29,283 nucleotides of DNA. It comes from JBFLVQ01 sp040758525. Its GTDB lineage: Bacteria > Acidobacteriota > Blastocatellia > Chloracidobacteriales > JADJPF01. The notes beneath the pieces were generated by a model. That model ran no database searches and was not told the DNA's origin. It saw only the letters and a list, made by a program, of their open reading frames with translations. The position numbers were made by a program, and so were the translations under genes. The stretch covers positions 1 through 29,283 of the forward strand of contig JBFLVQ010000035.1 of NCBI GenBank assembly GCA_040758525.1, read 5' to 3'. Shown one piece after another: positions 15,680-24,736 of the stretch (positions within the stretch are counted from its first letter, which is position 1; the number at the start of each line of letters is the position of its first letter).

Positions 15680-17068
15680 TTATCCGTTTGCCAGCACAAC
15701 CTGATTCTTATTGCATTCTTTCGCCGTGTACATCGCTTTATCGGCACACCGGATTAAAGCGGCAGGTGATGATGCATGTTCAGGGTAAGCGGCCACACCA
15801 AAGGACGCAGTGAGATAAATCTCGCTATCTCCACCGCCTCGGAAGACATGGGCTTCAATCTGTTTTCTGATCCGCTCAGCAATTGTCACAGCCCGTTCTG
15901 CGGGGGTTTCCGGCAACACTATAACAAACTCATCTCCACCATATCGTGCCACAATATCGGTTTCCCGCACAAGTCCCATCATCAGATTTGCCACCTCAGT
16001 TAACGTAGCACTACCGCAAAGGTGGCCATTAGTGTCATTAACTCTCTTGAAACCATCTAAATCTAAAAATATAACAGAGAGTGGAATCGCATAACGACGC
16101 GATCGCTTCATTTCCAATTCGAGCGCGCGATAGAGGTAACGCGAATTGTAGAGCTGGGTTAGATCATCAATCTGACAGAGCCGCTCTGCACTAGCGAAAT
16201 TGCGTGCGTTCGCAAGTGCTGTCGCAAGTGCTGTGGTAGTGCGTTCGGCAAGCTCCAAATCTGCTAAACTAAAAAACTTGCTTGTCTGCTGCGTAACTGC
16301 TTCAAGAACTCCAAAAAGACGTGCATGCGTACATAGTGGCAGACACATTACCGATTGGCAGTTGCTCTGCTGATAATGAGGATCTTTTATGGTTCTCTTA
16401 TTGAGATCCTGAATAAGCAGCGATTTACCGCTCTGAGCCGCCTTTACTAACAAGCTCTTATTACCGTCATCCTCACTATTCTCACTATTGAGTGGCAGTG
16501 ATTGAGGCACTATTGGTCTATTCAACTCTCCTACCAATTCTAATCGATCTCCCTCTTCAGAGCTTATATAGAGAGCTAAACCGTCGGCAGGAATAAGCTT
16601 CGGCAAATATTCCAACACTGTCTCAACTACTTTCGAAATATCTAGTGAAAAATGGAGTGCAGCAATCACACTCAAAGCCTGTTCTAACTTAGAATCGTTA
16701 GAACTATGATGCAAATTCGATATTCGCTGGCCATATTTAAGATGCAGCTGAAGTTCGCGGGCTGTCGTAGTCTCATCAAGATGTGTAATAAAACCAAGCG
16801 CGGCGGAGCGCTCCTTTAATTGGGCATTAGCTTCTGCACTAAAAGAGAAAAATGCCGCTTGTGAACAGTGTTGAACCAGCTCGTTAAAGAGTGGATGCAG
16901 TCTACGCTCAGGGTAGAGTTCGCAAAAGACTACCTCTGGCTGCCAATTGCTACGCAGCTTTTCATCAACTTGAGAATACTCAACCAATTCTGTTGCTAAG
17001 CTACACTCTCTGAGCAACTGTAGCAACGCCGCCGATGGCTGTTCTGCGTAGATTATCGCAATAGGCAT
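15680..17068 (-). CDS. GAF-GGDEF diguanylate cyclase
   Basis: The protein has 462 residues. It would make c-di-GMP from two GTP in the cytoplasm. Residues 1-~115 look like a degenerate receiver-like domain without a clear phosphoacceptor. Residues ~140-290 form a GAF domain (GLALYISSEEGDRLELVG... SVMCLPLCTHARLFGVLEAV). Residues ~295-462 form the GGDEF domain (DDLTQLYNSRYL, FLDLDGFKRVND, RYGGDEF). The active site is GGDEF (377-381), and the product-inhibition I-site RxxD is present as RETD (368-371), so an active, feedback-inhibited enzyme is expected. The ATG directly follows AAAGG, too close for a normal ribosome site. It is preceded by the FecR-like gene and followed by mreB, both on the same strand. 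The GAF ligand is unknown. Confidence 0.92.
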   Translation of the reverse strand: MPIAIIYAEQPSAALLQLLRECSLATELVEYSQVDEKLRSNWQPEVVFCELYPERRLHPLFNELVQHCSQAAFFSFSAEANAQLKERSAALGFITHLDETTTARELQLHLKYGQRISNLHHSSNDSKLEQALSVIAALHFSLDISKVVETVLEYLPKLIPADGLALYISSEEGDRLELVGELNRPIVPQSLPLNSENSEDDGNKSLLVKAAQSGKSLLIQDLNKRTIKDPHYQQSNCQSVMCLPLCTHARLFGVLEAVTQQTSKFFSLADLELAERTTTALATALANARNFASAERLCQIDDLTQLYNSRYLYRALELEMKRSRRYAIPLSVIFLDLDGFKRVNDTNGHLCGSATLTEVANLMMGLVRETDIVARYGGDEFVIVLPETPAERAVTIAERIRKQIEAHVFRGGGDSEIYLTASFGVAAYPEHASSPAALIRCADKAMYTAKECNKNQVVLANG

Positions 17069-17153
17069 CCTTTATGCGGAGGAGCACAGAGACGTTTTAC
17101 ACAGACTCTGCTCCCACACCGCTCCCCTTGATTAAAGTAAGACCAAAACGCTG

Positions 17154-18374
17154 CTATCTTATAGGAAGTTGATCAATTAGTTTTCCCGTATTCCCATTGT
17201 TATCAAAAGCCTCTAGCACTAGAGTACGTTGAGGTGTGTTTGCAGGAAAACTCACATCCTTTTTGAAATTACCTTTGGCATCAACAGGAACAGGATTCTC
17301 ATTAATCCTCAACATTACACCAGGTTTAGTAATGCCTTCAACCGTGACCAATAAATAGCCGATCTCTACTTTATTGGTTATCTTGATCGGAATATCACGA
17401 TTTTGAGTTTTCACCTTTACTGTGAAATTTGGACTATCACTCCAGTTGCCTTCTCGCCCTTCTTGGTCTAAGGCCTGTACACGCCAGAAATAGCTTCCAT
17501 CAACCGGCTTTACCCATTTATAGCTGGTGCCGTTGATCCCAGCATCATTGATAACAAGCGCCTTTTCTGGAAAAGAAGGCGTGGAAGAGACTTCTAGCCG
17601 GTAATGTCCGGCGCCCGCAACAGGCTGCCAAGCAAATTCTATCTCGCTGTTCTTATCTACCACAAAAGGCTTACCATTGGGTGGATTGGTCAGCCCAGGA
17701 GATGGCAGTACGCTGCTACGCTTAACCTCACTACCCGATACATCAACACGCTCATTAGCACCCAACATTTGTGGTTCACCACCTTTCAGTGGTGTCACCT
17801 TGACGGTACCATTACTAGTGACAACAAAATCTTTCTGGCCATCACTGCCGACTGTCGCAGTTGAGTTCTGATTTATTAAAGTTCTCGTATTGGGCGTATC
17901 GATCCTATATGTGCTCTTATCGTGAGTAGAAACGTTAACGATACCAACAGTAACTTCATTAGCAACTTGGGTCTTATCGTCTTTAGTATTATTTTCTCTC
18001 AATATTATGGTTGAGCCCGGCTTAATTTTGCAAACGCTGCCATCAACATATTGTACGACGGCACTGGCGCCACTACTGGTTTGAATCGTATCGCCTGGTT
18101 CAAGCACCATATTCAAAGTAGCACGTTCAGGGGCAGAAGCATTGGCACGCTTCACCATGACAGCCCCGTCCAAAAATGAGATACGGGCCGCGCGTCGATT
18201 ATCTTCTTGAGGAGGTTCTCCAGAGAGTAGATATTTAACAAGGAAAAATGCGCCTGTGAGCACTACCAGACCTATTAGAGCCCCGATTGCGCGCCAGATC
18301 GTCTTCTTTGAAATGACAAACCATTCCGTGTTAAATGCACCCGAACCTCTGCGTCTCTTGGTTAGGTTCTCCAT
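17154..18374 (-). CDS. Membrane-anchored FecR-domain protein with fibronectin/Ig-like modules
   Basis: The protein has ~406 residues from the ATG at 18374; the frame is open from a TTG at 18416 and the true start is uncertain because neither has a clear ribosome site. A basic N-terminus is followed by one transmembrane helix (WRAIGALIGLVVLTGAFFLVKYLL). A FecR-type domain comes next (AARISFLDGAVMVKRAN... LEPGDTIQTSSGASAVVQYVDGSVCKIKPGSTI). Then a fibronectin-III-like module (IEFAWQPVAGAGHYRLEVSSTPSF...YFWRVQALDQEGREGNWS) and a C-terminal bacterial Ig-like module (VEGITKPGVMLRINENPVPVDAKGNFKKDV). The bulk should be periplasmic. Classical FecR is an anti-sigma regulator, but no sigma gene is nearby and the architecture suits a structural or envelope-binding role. 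It lies 85 bp before the diguanylate cyclase. Confidence 0.85.
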   Translation of the reverse strand: MENLTKRRRGSGAFNTEWFVISKKTIWRAIGALIGLVVLTGAFFLVKYLLSGEPPQEDNRRAARISFLDGAVMVKRANASAPERATLNMVLEPGDTIQTSSGASAVVQYVDGSVCKIKPGSTIILRENNTKDDKTQVANEVTVGIVNVSTHDKSTYRIDTPNTRTLINQNSTATVGSDGQKDFVVTSNGTVKVTPLKGGEPQMLGANERVDVSGSEVKRSSVLPSPGLTNPPNGKPFVVDKNSEIEFAWQPVAGAGHYRLEVSSTPSFPEKALVINDAGINGTSYKWVKPVDGSYFWRVQALDQEGREGNWSDSPNFTVKVKTQNRDIPIKITNKVEIGYLLVTVEGITKPGVMLRINENPVPVDAKGNFKKDVSFPANTPQRTLVLEAFDNNGNTGKLIDQLPIR

Positions 18375-18477
18375 ATTTTTTACTGCTTTTAGAGCGATGA
18401 CCCGCTCTCCGTACAATTAAAAGCGCAGCCCTGCTTAGCTCAAGAGTAGACGAAAACACCAGCGCCTTGCAGACTCA

Positions 18478-18506
18478 ATATTAATGGGTCTTGCGGATTT
18501 ATTCAA
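18478..18506 (-). promoter_or_regulatory. Candidate sigma-70 promoter for the FecR-like and diguanylate cyclase genes
   Basis: On the - strand TTGAAT (18506-18501), a 17-bp spacer and TAATAT (18483-18478) each match four of six consensus bases. It lies in the 134-bp gap after hslO, which otherwise shows no terminator. Predicted start of transcription is near 18471. Confidence 0.4.
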
Positions 18507-18550
18507 TTGAAAATAGAGTTATTTTTTCAGTCTGTTAACTACTTAAGAGG

Positions 18551-19468
18551 CTATTTCGCAGCACTGCTCAGGTCGCTCAAAATCTGCTCCAATTCATTTG
18601 TGCTGATATGATAATTGGAGTTGCAAAAATGGCAATTGAGTTGTGCTCCACCATCCTTGTCAAGCATATCGCTTACCTCTTCTTCACCGAGCGCAGCGAC
18701 TATTCTCAAGGCTCTTTCCTGTGAACAGTGACAGTGAAAACGGACTGGTTTCTGCTCCAACACCTCAAAACCAATTTCACCTAATGCCATACTAAGTAAC
18801 TCTTGAGGACCAAAACCGTCTCTGATCATCTGAGTACTAGAGGGAGCGGCTGCCACGGTGTTACTGATCTGCTCAATCAACTTCTCGTCAGCACCAGGCA
18901 TCATCTGGATAATAAAACCGCCTGCTGCTGTTACCTGGTAGGATCGATCAATATAAACCCCAATGCTTACTGCCGAGGGGATCTGTTCCGAGAGGGTTAA
19001 ATAGTAAGCGAAATCGGCGCTGATCTCGCCAGAAGTGATCGGCACTGAACCACAATAAGGCTCTCGATAAAGACCTATTTCAAAACCAGCATCGCGGATC
19101 ACATAGAGCATACCTGAGCCTACTGCGCCTCCTACATCCCATTTGCCATATTGGTTAGGCGGCAGATCGACTTGAGGATTGGTTACATAGCCACGCACAT
19201 TTCCATGCGCATCAGCTTCCGCCGTGATATTACCAATGGGACCCTGACAATGGAACTGTACAGTGATCTTTTCTAGGTCTTTAAGAAGAGTACCAAGCAT
19301 AATCGCACCTGTGAGAGTACGACCTAATGCAGCCGAAGCTGTTGGTAGTGTGCCATGGCGCTGACAGGATTCATTGACGAGTTGTGTCGTTACTGCTGCC
19401 ATACACCGGATCATTGCATCGGCGGCAGTGGCACGTATCAAAATGTCATTGCCGGTAAAATCGCTCAA
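18551..19468 (-). CDS. hslO: Hsp33 redox-regulated chaperone
   Basis: The protein has 305 residues. Hsp33 is a cytoplasmic holdase switched on by oxidation and unfolding. The C-terminal zinc/redox switch is intact: C246-H-C248 and C279-HF-C282, the CxC...CxxC pattern. The N-terminal domain has the family segments LGRTLTGAIMLGTLLKD, IQFHCQGPIGNITAEADAHGNVRGYV and SGEISADFAYYLTLSEQIPSAVSIGV. The start is a TTG at 19468, supported by a strong AGAAAGGA site 8 nt upstream; no ATG fits better. It follows dnaJ by 88 bp but a strong terminator stands between them and no good promoter is visible, so expression may rely on read-through. Confidence 0.96.
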   Translation of the reverse strand: MSDFTGNDILIRATAADAMIRCMAAVTTQLVNESCQRHGTLPTASAALGRTLTGAIMLGTLLKDLEKITVQFHCQGPIGNITAEADAHGNVRGYVTNPQVDLPPNQYGKWDVGGAVGSGMLYVIRDAGFEIGLYREPYCGSVPITSGEISADFAYYLTLSEQIPSAVSIGVYIDRSYQVTAAGGFIIQMMPGADEKLIEQISNTVAAAPSSTQMIRDGFGPQELLSMALGEIGFEVLEQKPVRFHCHCSQERALRIVAALGEEEVSDMLDKDGGAQLNCHFCNSNYHISTNELEQILSDLSSAAK

Positions 19469-19496
19469 ACGCTATTTCCTTTCTCACCATATCAAG

Positions 19497-19530
19497 AAAA
19501 AATTACGCCAAGATCATCTCTTGGCGTAAT
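19497..19530 (-). terminator. Perfect-stem intrinsic terminator after dnaJ
   Basis: On the - strand ATTACGCCAAGA pairs perfectly with TCTTGGCGTAAT (12 bp, 5-nt loop). A run of six T begins in the last base of the stem. This is one of the cleanest terminators in the window and separates hrcA-grpE-dnaK-dnaJ from hslO. Confidence 0.9.
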
Positions 19531-19547
19531 GGTTGTCATCACAGGTC

Positions 19548-19565
19548 TTCAGTTAATTAACTGAA
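19548..19565. repeat. 18-bp perfect palindrome over the dnaJ stop codon
   Basis: TTCAGTTAATTAACTGAA is a perfect palindrome. Its centre covers the dnaJ stop codon, and the preceding codons encode the last residues F-S. It lies 18 bp before the terminator hairpin on the - strand. It could be a protein-binding site or part of the 3' end structure; its function is unknown. Confidence 0.5.
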
Positions 19566-20681
19566 CATATCTTTCACTTTATCAAGAATGCCTTTTTCAT
19601 TGGTCTGGGTAGGGGCTTTAGTCTCGATCTTGGCGAACTCTTCCATTAGGCGGCGTTGTTCACGACTCAGGTTGGTTGGAGTAACAACATTGACAGCCAC
19701 GAATAGATCACCACGTCCACGTCCACCTAAAGCAGGCATACCACGGCTTTTCAAGCGAAATACGGTGCCTGTTTGTGTCCCTTCATTGATATGTAGCGGT
19801 TCTTCACCATCTAGCGTAGGTACAGTAATGTCAGCGCCTAGCGCTGCCTGTGTGAATGTGATAGGTACCGTACAGTAAAGATTGTTGTCTTGGCGCTCAA
19901 AGATGGCATGTTCTTTAAGCGAGATAACTACATAAAGGTCTCCCGGTGGGCCACCACCAATCCCTGCTTCACCTTCTCCTTGCACACGTAGGCGTGCGCC
20001 ACTATCGACACCAGGGGGGATCTTGATCTCCAGTGTACGTTCACGTGCTATACGGCCTTCGCCACGACACTCTCGGCAAGGATCTTTAATCACTTTGCCA
20101 GTACCACGACAATAAGAGCATGTGCGACTTACACTAAAGAAACCTTGTTGGTAGCGGACCTGCCCAATACCATTACAGGTTGGACAGTTGGCTGGTGAGG
20201 TGCCTGGAGCAGCGCCAACACCTTGGCAGGCGGCACAGGTTTCTAGACGCGGTACTTGAATCTTGGTCTTTACCCCTTGGGCAGCCTCTTCTAGGGTAAT
20301 CTCCAGATCGTAACGTAGATCAGCACCACGCTGCACTTGACGGGAGCGGCGATTACTACCAAATATATCGCTAAAGCCGAAGAGATCGCCAAGAATATCT
20401 TCAAAACCAGGGAAACCTGCGCCAAATCCGCCGGCAGCGCTGGAGGCTGCCGATGTTCCTATACCAGCATGTCCATAGCGATCATATTTAGCACGCTGGT
20501 TCTGATCGCTTAATATACTATAAGCTTCAGCCGCTTCCTTAAACTTCTCTTCTGCTTCTTTATCACCAGGATTCTTATCCGGATGATATTTCATCGCCAG
20601 CTTACGATAGGCGCTTTTAATCTCACTCTCAGTAGCATTGCGGCCTACTCCCAGTACTTCATAATAGTCTCGTTTACTCAT
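19557..20681 (-). CDS. dnaJ: DnaJ (Hsp40) co-chaperone
   Basis: The protein has 374 residues in full class A form. The J domain (5-70) carries H33-P34-D35, which stimulates DnaK ATPase. A Gly/Phe-rich linker (~75-108) follows. Four CxxCxGxG zinc repeats (149-209: CAACQGVG, CPTCNGIG, CSYCRGTG, CRECRGEG) bind two zinc ions, followed by the substrate-binding C-terminal domains. It works with DnaK and GrpE in the cytoplasm. The ATG at 20681 has AGGA only 2 nt upstream. It follows dnaK by 42 bp on the same strand, so it belongs to the hrcA-grpE-dnaK operon, which ends at the terminator just downstream. Confidence 0.98.
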   Translation of the reverse strand: MSKRDYYEVLGVGRNATESEIKSAYRKLAMKYHPDKNPGDKEAEEKFKEAAEAYSILSDQNQRAKYDRYGHAGIGTSAASSAAGGFGAGFPGFEDILGDLFGFSDIFGSNRRSRQVQRGADLRYDLEITLEEAAQGVKTKIQVPRLETCAACQGVGAAPGTSPANCPTCNGIGQVRYQQGFFSVSRTCSYCRGTGKVIKDPCRECRGEGRIARERTLEIKIPPGVDSGARLRVQGEGEAGIGGGPPGDLYVVISLKEHAIFERQDNNLYCTVPITFTQAALGADITVPTLDGEEPLHINEGTQTGTVFRLKSRGMPALGGRGRGDLFVAVNVVTPTNLSREQRRLMEEFAKIETKAPTQTNEKGILDKVKDMFS

Positions 20682-20723
20682 AATCCTACTTTCACTATCA
20701 ATACAGCAGACGCTGGCAGATCC

Positions 20724-22577
20724 TTAAATCGCCCCTCCGCTTTCACTACTAGGCTTCTCACTGCCAGCGGCACTACCACCAGAAAACATTGCTTCAGTAA
20801 TAATTCGTCCTGTCCTCTCTAGCTCTTCCAATGTTGCTCGAATCAATTCAGAATCTTCTGTAACAAGCGCGTCTTTAGCTTTTAACAGAGTGTTGCGTAC
20901 TGATTCTTGATCATTGACAGCTAACATCCAACCAAATTCACTAAAGGAACGTTGTGTGTTTTGCAGTAAACCTTCCAATCGATTCTTCATCATCAAAAGC
21001 TCTTTCTGCCGACGATCAGTCTCTGCGTTCGCTTTTGCTTCCTCAATAAGCTCGTAGATCTCGGAGGCAGAAAGGCCTGAAGAAGGTGAGATCTTCATTG
21101 CCTGTTCAAGACCAGTCATTTTGTCGCGAGCTGATACTTGTACAATACCATCGGCATTGACTTCAAAACCGACCTCGATCTGTGGAATACCACGTGGCGC
21201 GGCTGGGATACCTACCAATTCAAATTTTGCTAATGAGCGGTTATGTATAGCAATCTCTCGCTCACCCTGTAGTACATGGACTTCAACGGTTGATTGATTA
21301 TCAGCGACAGTCGTGAAAATCAGACTCTTTTTAACTGGTATTGTAGAATTACGCTCGACCAACTTGGTGAAAAGCCCACCACGTGTCTCAATGCCGAGTG
21401 AGAGTGGGATCACATCAAGTAGAACTAGATCTTTTACCTCGCCAAGTAGCACACCCGCCTGAATGGAGGCGCCCATTGCCACCACTTCATCAGGATTGAT
21501 TTCGGCAGAGGGTTTCTTACCAAAGATCTGTTCCACTCGTCGCTGCACCAAAGGCGAGCGGGTCTGTCCGCCTACCAGCAGTACTTTGTCAATATCGCCA
21601 GCTTTCAAACGCGCATCCCAAAGCGCCTTTTGACAGGGCTCAATGGTACGCTCAACAAGATCCGAAACTAGATCCTCAAAGGCAGCACGACTGAGAGTTT
21701 TATTAAGATGTTTAGGACCAGAAGCATCTGCAGAGATGAATGGCAAGTTAATATTCGATTCCTCGGCGGTAGAGAGTTCACATTTGGTGCGCTCAGCTGC
21801 TTCTTTAAGTCGCTGTAAAGCTAGACGGTCACTACGTAGGTCAATATTAGTTTCAGCTTTGAATTCGTCAATAAGCCAATCAATAATACGCTGATCAAAA
21901 TCCTCTCCACCTAAGAAAGAATCGCCACATGTTGATAATACTTCAAAGACACCATCATTCATCTCTAAAATGGAGATATCGAAAGTACCTCCACCTAGGT
22001 CATAGACAGCGATCTTCTCATTTGATTTTTTTCCTAAACCATAAGCAAGCGCAGCAGCAGTAGGCTCGTTAATAATACGCTTAACATTAAGGCCAGCAAT
22101 CTTACCAGCATCCTTAGTGGCCTGGCGCTGAAAGTCATCAAAGTAGGCAGGTACAGTTATGATCGCTTCCTCAACCTCATCACCAAGAAAATCTTCTGCT
22201 GCTGACTTGAGCCGTTGCAGGATAATGGCAGAGATTTCTGGTGGAGAATAATCCCGCCCCTGTATACGCACACGTGCATCTCCATTGGGCGCTTCAGTAA
22301 TTTCGTAAGGATATGTCTCTTTAGCACGTTGCACTTCAGGCGAATTATACTTGCGTCCAATCAGTCGCTTGACAGCAAAGACTGTGTTAGCGGCGTTAGT
22401 GATTGCTTGACGCTTAGCAATTTGCCCAACTAAGCGCTCCCCTTTATCTGTAAAGCCGACTACTGAAGGAGTGGTACGGCCACCTTCTTTATTGGGGATA
22501 ATTTGTGTTATACCACCCTCCATCACTGCTACACAGCAATTAGTTGTTCCTAAATCGATTCCTATTATTCTTCCCAT
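20724..22577 (-). CDS. dnaK: DnaK (Hsp70) chaperone
   Basis: The protein has 617 residues from the ATG at 22577 (MGRIIGIDLGTTN), chosen over an upstream in-frame start because DnaK normally begins there. The nucleotide-binding domain has DLGTTN, VYDLGGGTFDIS and INEPTAAALAYG. The linker VLLDVIPLSLGIETRGG leads to the substrate-binding domain and helical lid. The second residue after TTN is Cys (TTNCCVAV) where Ser is more usual. The C-terminus ends ...EKPSSESGGAI, without the acidic tail found in E. coli DnaK and many others. It refolds proteins with DnaJ and GrpE, and the three genes are adjacent. The ribosome site is weak. Confidence 0.97.
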   Translation of the reverse strand: MGRIIGIDLGTTNCCVAVMEGGITQIIPNKEGGRTTPSVVGFTDKGERLVGQIAKRQAITNAANTVFAVKRLIGRKYNSPEVQRAKETYPYEITEAPNGDARVRIQGRDYSPPEISAIILQRLKSAAEDFLGDEVEEAIITVPAYFDDFQRQATKDAGKIAGLNVKRIINEPTAAALAYGLGKKSNEKIAVYDLGGGTFDISILEMNDGVFEVLSTCGDSFLGGEDFDQRIIDWLIDEFKAETNIDLRSDRLALQRLKEAAERTKCELSTAEESNINLPFISADASGPKHLNKTLSRAAFEDLVSDLVERTIEPCQKALWDARLKAGDIDKVLLVGGQTRSPLVQRRVEQIFGKKPSAEINPDEVVAMGASIQAGVLLGEVKDLVLLDVIPLSLGIETRGGLFTKLVERNSTIPVKKSLIFTTVADNQSTVEVHVLQGEREIAIHNRSLAKFELVGIPAAPRGIPQIEVGFEVNADGIVQVSARDKMTGLEQAMKISPSSGLSASEIYELIEEAKANAETDRRQKELLMMKNRLEGLLQNTQRSFSEFGWMLAVNDQESVRNTLLKAKDALVTEDSELIRATLEELERTGRIITEAMFSGGSAAGSEKPSSESGGAI

Positions 22578-22600
22578 AATTATCGTCGCGGAAAAAGTCT

Positions 22601-22612
22601 CTTTAATTAAAG
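22601..22612. repeat. AT-rich perfect palindrome upstream of dnaK
   Basis: CTTTAATTAAAG is a 12-bp perfect palindrome, 24 bp before the dnaK start codon in the 112-bp gap after grpE. It shares the core TTAATTAA with the palindrome at the end of dnaJ. It is a possible binding site; chance is quite possible in AT-rich spacer DNA. Confidence 0.25.
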
Positions 22613-22689
22613 TTTCCCTAGGGCGCACACCCAATCGACCAATATCTAAGGCAAAGACAGTGATGCGCGATCTCTGCTTGCCAACCTAG

Positions 22690-23439
22690 TCAGTTGCGCA
22701 CAGTAACTTTCACCATAGCCGGACGCAATAACCGATCTCCCAACTTGTAACCACGTTGTAGCTCTGCAACAACTGTGTTCTCAGGCAACTCATCATTCGG
22801 TTCAGTTGTGACAGCCTCATGCAGATGTGGATCAAAAGGCTTGCCAACCGCTTTGATGGGAGCAAGGCCGAATCCGTTTAGTAGATCTAGGAATTGGCGA
22901 TGGATTAGCTTTACTCCTTCTAAAATACTTTCTTGTACACCTTCACTTTTCTCTGATTGTGCACCTGAATTGATGGCACGCTCTAAGTTGTCAAGAATAG
23001 GTAACAGTTCTGTGACCATATCGGCACGCGCGCGTCCATAGGTCTCTGTACGCTCACGCTCAACACGCTTACGGAAATTTTCAAACTCCGCTTGCCGCCG
23101 CATTAACTGCTCATAAAGCAGCCTCTTCTCTTCTGTCAACTTTGCTGAACGCTCCTGTGCATCAGAGAGATCTATCAAGATCTGAGCTACCTCAGCAGGT
23201 GTCAAACCCTGCCCTTGCTGCTCAGCAGCAGGCTGCTGCTCGGACTCTTCTTCAAGCAGTTCGATTTCTGGCGCGTCTTCCTCTGCCACCTCTGCCTCTT
23301 TAGTCACAATAGTCTCATGAGCATTCTCAGTGGCAACCGCTTCAGTCTTTTCATCGGTGTGGTTGGCAGTAGCTCTCTCCCTATCGAAGTTTACTGATAC
23401 TGGTTTTGATGGCTGCTCTGTATTCTCTATATTCCCCAT
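22690..23439 (-). CDS. grpE: GrpE nucleotide exchange factor
   Basis: The protein has 249 residues. It releases ADP from DnaK and acts as a thermosensor. Residues 1-~95 are acidic, Glu/Gln/Ala-rich and probably disordered, longer than in E. coli GrpE (197 aa in total). The long dimerising helix (~100-165: AQERSAKLTEEKRLLYEQLMRRQAEFENFRKRVERERTE) follows. The beta-wing contains PFDPHLHEAV and VVAELQRGYKLGDRLLRPAMVKV, which are diagnostic. The ATG at 23439 has GGAG 5 nt upstream. It follows hrcA by ~148 bp; that gap has no canonical CIRCE and no convincing promoter. Confidence 0.96.
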   Translation of the reverse strand: MGNIENTEQPSKPVSVNFDRERATANHTDEKTEAVATENAHETIVTKEAEVAEEDAPEIELLEEESEQQPAAEQQGQGLTPAEVAQILIDLSDAQERSAKLTEEKRLLYEQLMRRQAEFENFRKRVERERTETYGRARADMVTELLPILDNLERAINSGAQSEKSEGVQESILEGVKLIHRQFLDLLNGFGLAPIKAVGKPFDPHLHEAVTTEPNDELPENTVVAELQRGYKLGDRLLRPAMVKVTVRN

Positions 23440-23587
23440 TGTTGCTCCAAGCCAAATGTTAGCCAGCTTGCTTGCACTAATAGCGGAAACTCCCGCCTTT
23501 CAGTGTAATCTGGGCTGGCAGATCACGCCTGAACGTTATCAGGATAGCTTCGTTCTAAACACTCCAATGTTTTACCGAAGCCGAACT

Positions 23588-24676
23588 TTACGGGCGCATT
23601 GTAGGACGATAATCCTCGCTGAGTACACGCTCAAAAAGGCGAGCTATATAATTGACGATAGTAATCATTCGTGCGTAGTCTAGGCGCGTTGGCCCCACTA
23701 CGCCTACTCCTCCGATGGCATTATTGCCATATTTATATGGCGAAGTAATAATAGCGCAGGTACGCAGGCTGGGAATGCTATTTTCTGAGCCGATGCGAAT
23801 ACATACGCCCGTAGCTGCTGACTCGGCCAGACACTCATTCAAAAGCTTGAGTAGTTTGCCCTTCTCTTCGTACATGCGAAATAGCGCACGCATCCGTTCG
23901 GTATCGGCAAAATCCGGTTTACTAAGAATAGTAGAAGTTCCATCAACATAAACCTCGCCCTGTTCTTCCTCATTGTCTAGACTACGATTGCATAGCAGTA
24001 TAGCGTTTTGCAACAATCGATCGTAGAGAGCCTTCTCCTCCGACATACGCTTTAAGATCTCATTGCGTATTGCTAACAGACTCATCCCTTTGAAATTTTC
24101 GTTAACATAGCGCGCTGTCTGATCAAGGTTACTCTGAGTAAAATCTTCATCAACCAATACTACTCGATCGCGTACCATACCTGAACGCGAAACTGTAATA
24201 ATAAGTATACGCCCATCCGGCAAGCGAACGAAATCGATGTGCTGCAAGGTATCCTGAGATAAACTGGGTGAAACGACAATCCCAACATTATCTGATATTT
24301 GTGAGAGTAGATGCGAGGTTCGTCCCATAAACTGTTCGGCACTATCGACTTGTACGTTAAGTAGAGAACGGTTAATGGCTACTTCATCTGATTTAGAGAT
24401 GCGTGTTTGACGTAGAATATTGTCAACGTAGAAACGATAGCCCATATCGGTAGGGATACGGCCTGCTGAGGTGTGCGGTTGAACCAGATAGCCCGCCTCT
24501 TCTAAATCTGCCATGATATTACGGATCGTTGCTGCACTCAGCTTCTCACGCGATTGCTTGGAGAGTGTGCGCGAACCCACTGGCTCTCCAGTAGCAATGT
24601 AGAGCTTGATGATAGACAATAGTATTTCCCGACTACGGTCATCAAAACGAAACTCTAGTTCTCGTCTGCTCGGCAT
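23588..24676 (-). CDS. hrcA: HrcA heat-shock repressor
   Basis: The protein has 362 residues, normal for the family. HrcA binds the CIRCE operator and represses chaperone operons; GroEL helps it fold. The N-terminal winged helix has YIATGEPVGSRTLSK and LSAATIRNIMADLEEAGYLVQPHTSAGRIPTDMGYRFYVD, both typical. The C-terminal part has the family pattern ending GGVGVVGPTRLDYARMITIVNYIARLFERVL. The ATG at 24676 is the only sensible start and lacks a close ribosome site. It heads the hrcA-grpE-dnaK-dnaJ operon. No canonical CIRCE is visible upstream of it or in the grpE and dnaK spacers, so its operator here is either diverged or elsewhere (for example at groES/groEL). Confidence 0.97.
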   Translation of the reverse strand: MPSRRELEFRFDDRSREILLSIIKLYIATGEPVGSRTLSKQSREKLSAATIRNIMADLEEAGYLVQPHTSAGRIPTDMGYRFYVDNILRQTRISKSDEVAINRSLLNVQVDSAEQFMGRTSHLLSQISDNVGIVVSPSLSQDTLQHIDFVRLPDGRILIITVSRSGMVRDRVVLVDEDFTQSNLDQTARYVNENFKGMSLLAIRNEILKRMSEEKALYDRLLQNAILLCNRSLDNEEEQGEVYVDGTSTILSKPDFADTERMRALFRMYEEKGKLLKLLNECLAESAATGVCIRIGSENSIPSLRTCAIITSPYKYGNNAIGGVGVVGPTRLDYARMITIVNYIARLFERVLSEDYRPTMRP

Positions 24677-24736
24677 AGGCGATAGTTCGAGAAATAACTT
24701 CCTTCGAGTAGGTCAAAATCTCTGTAAAAACAAGTA

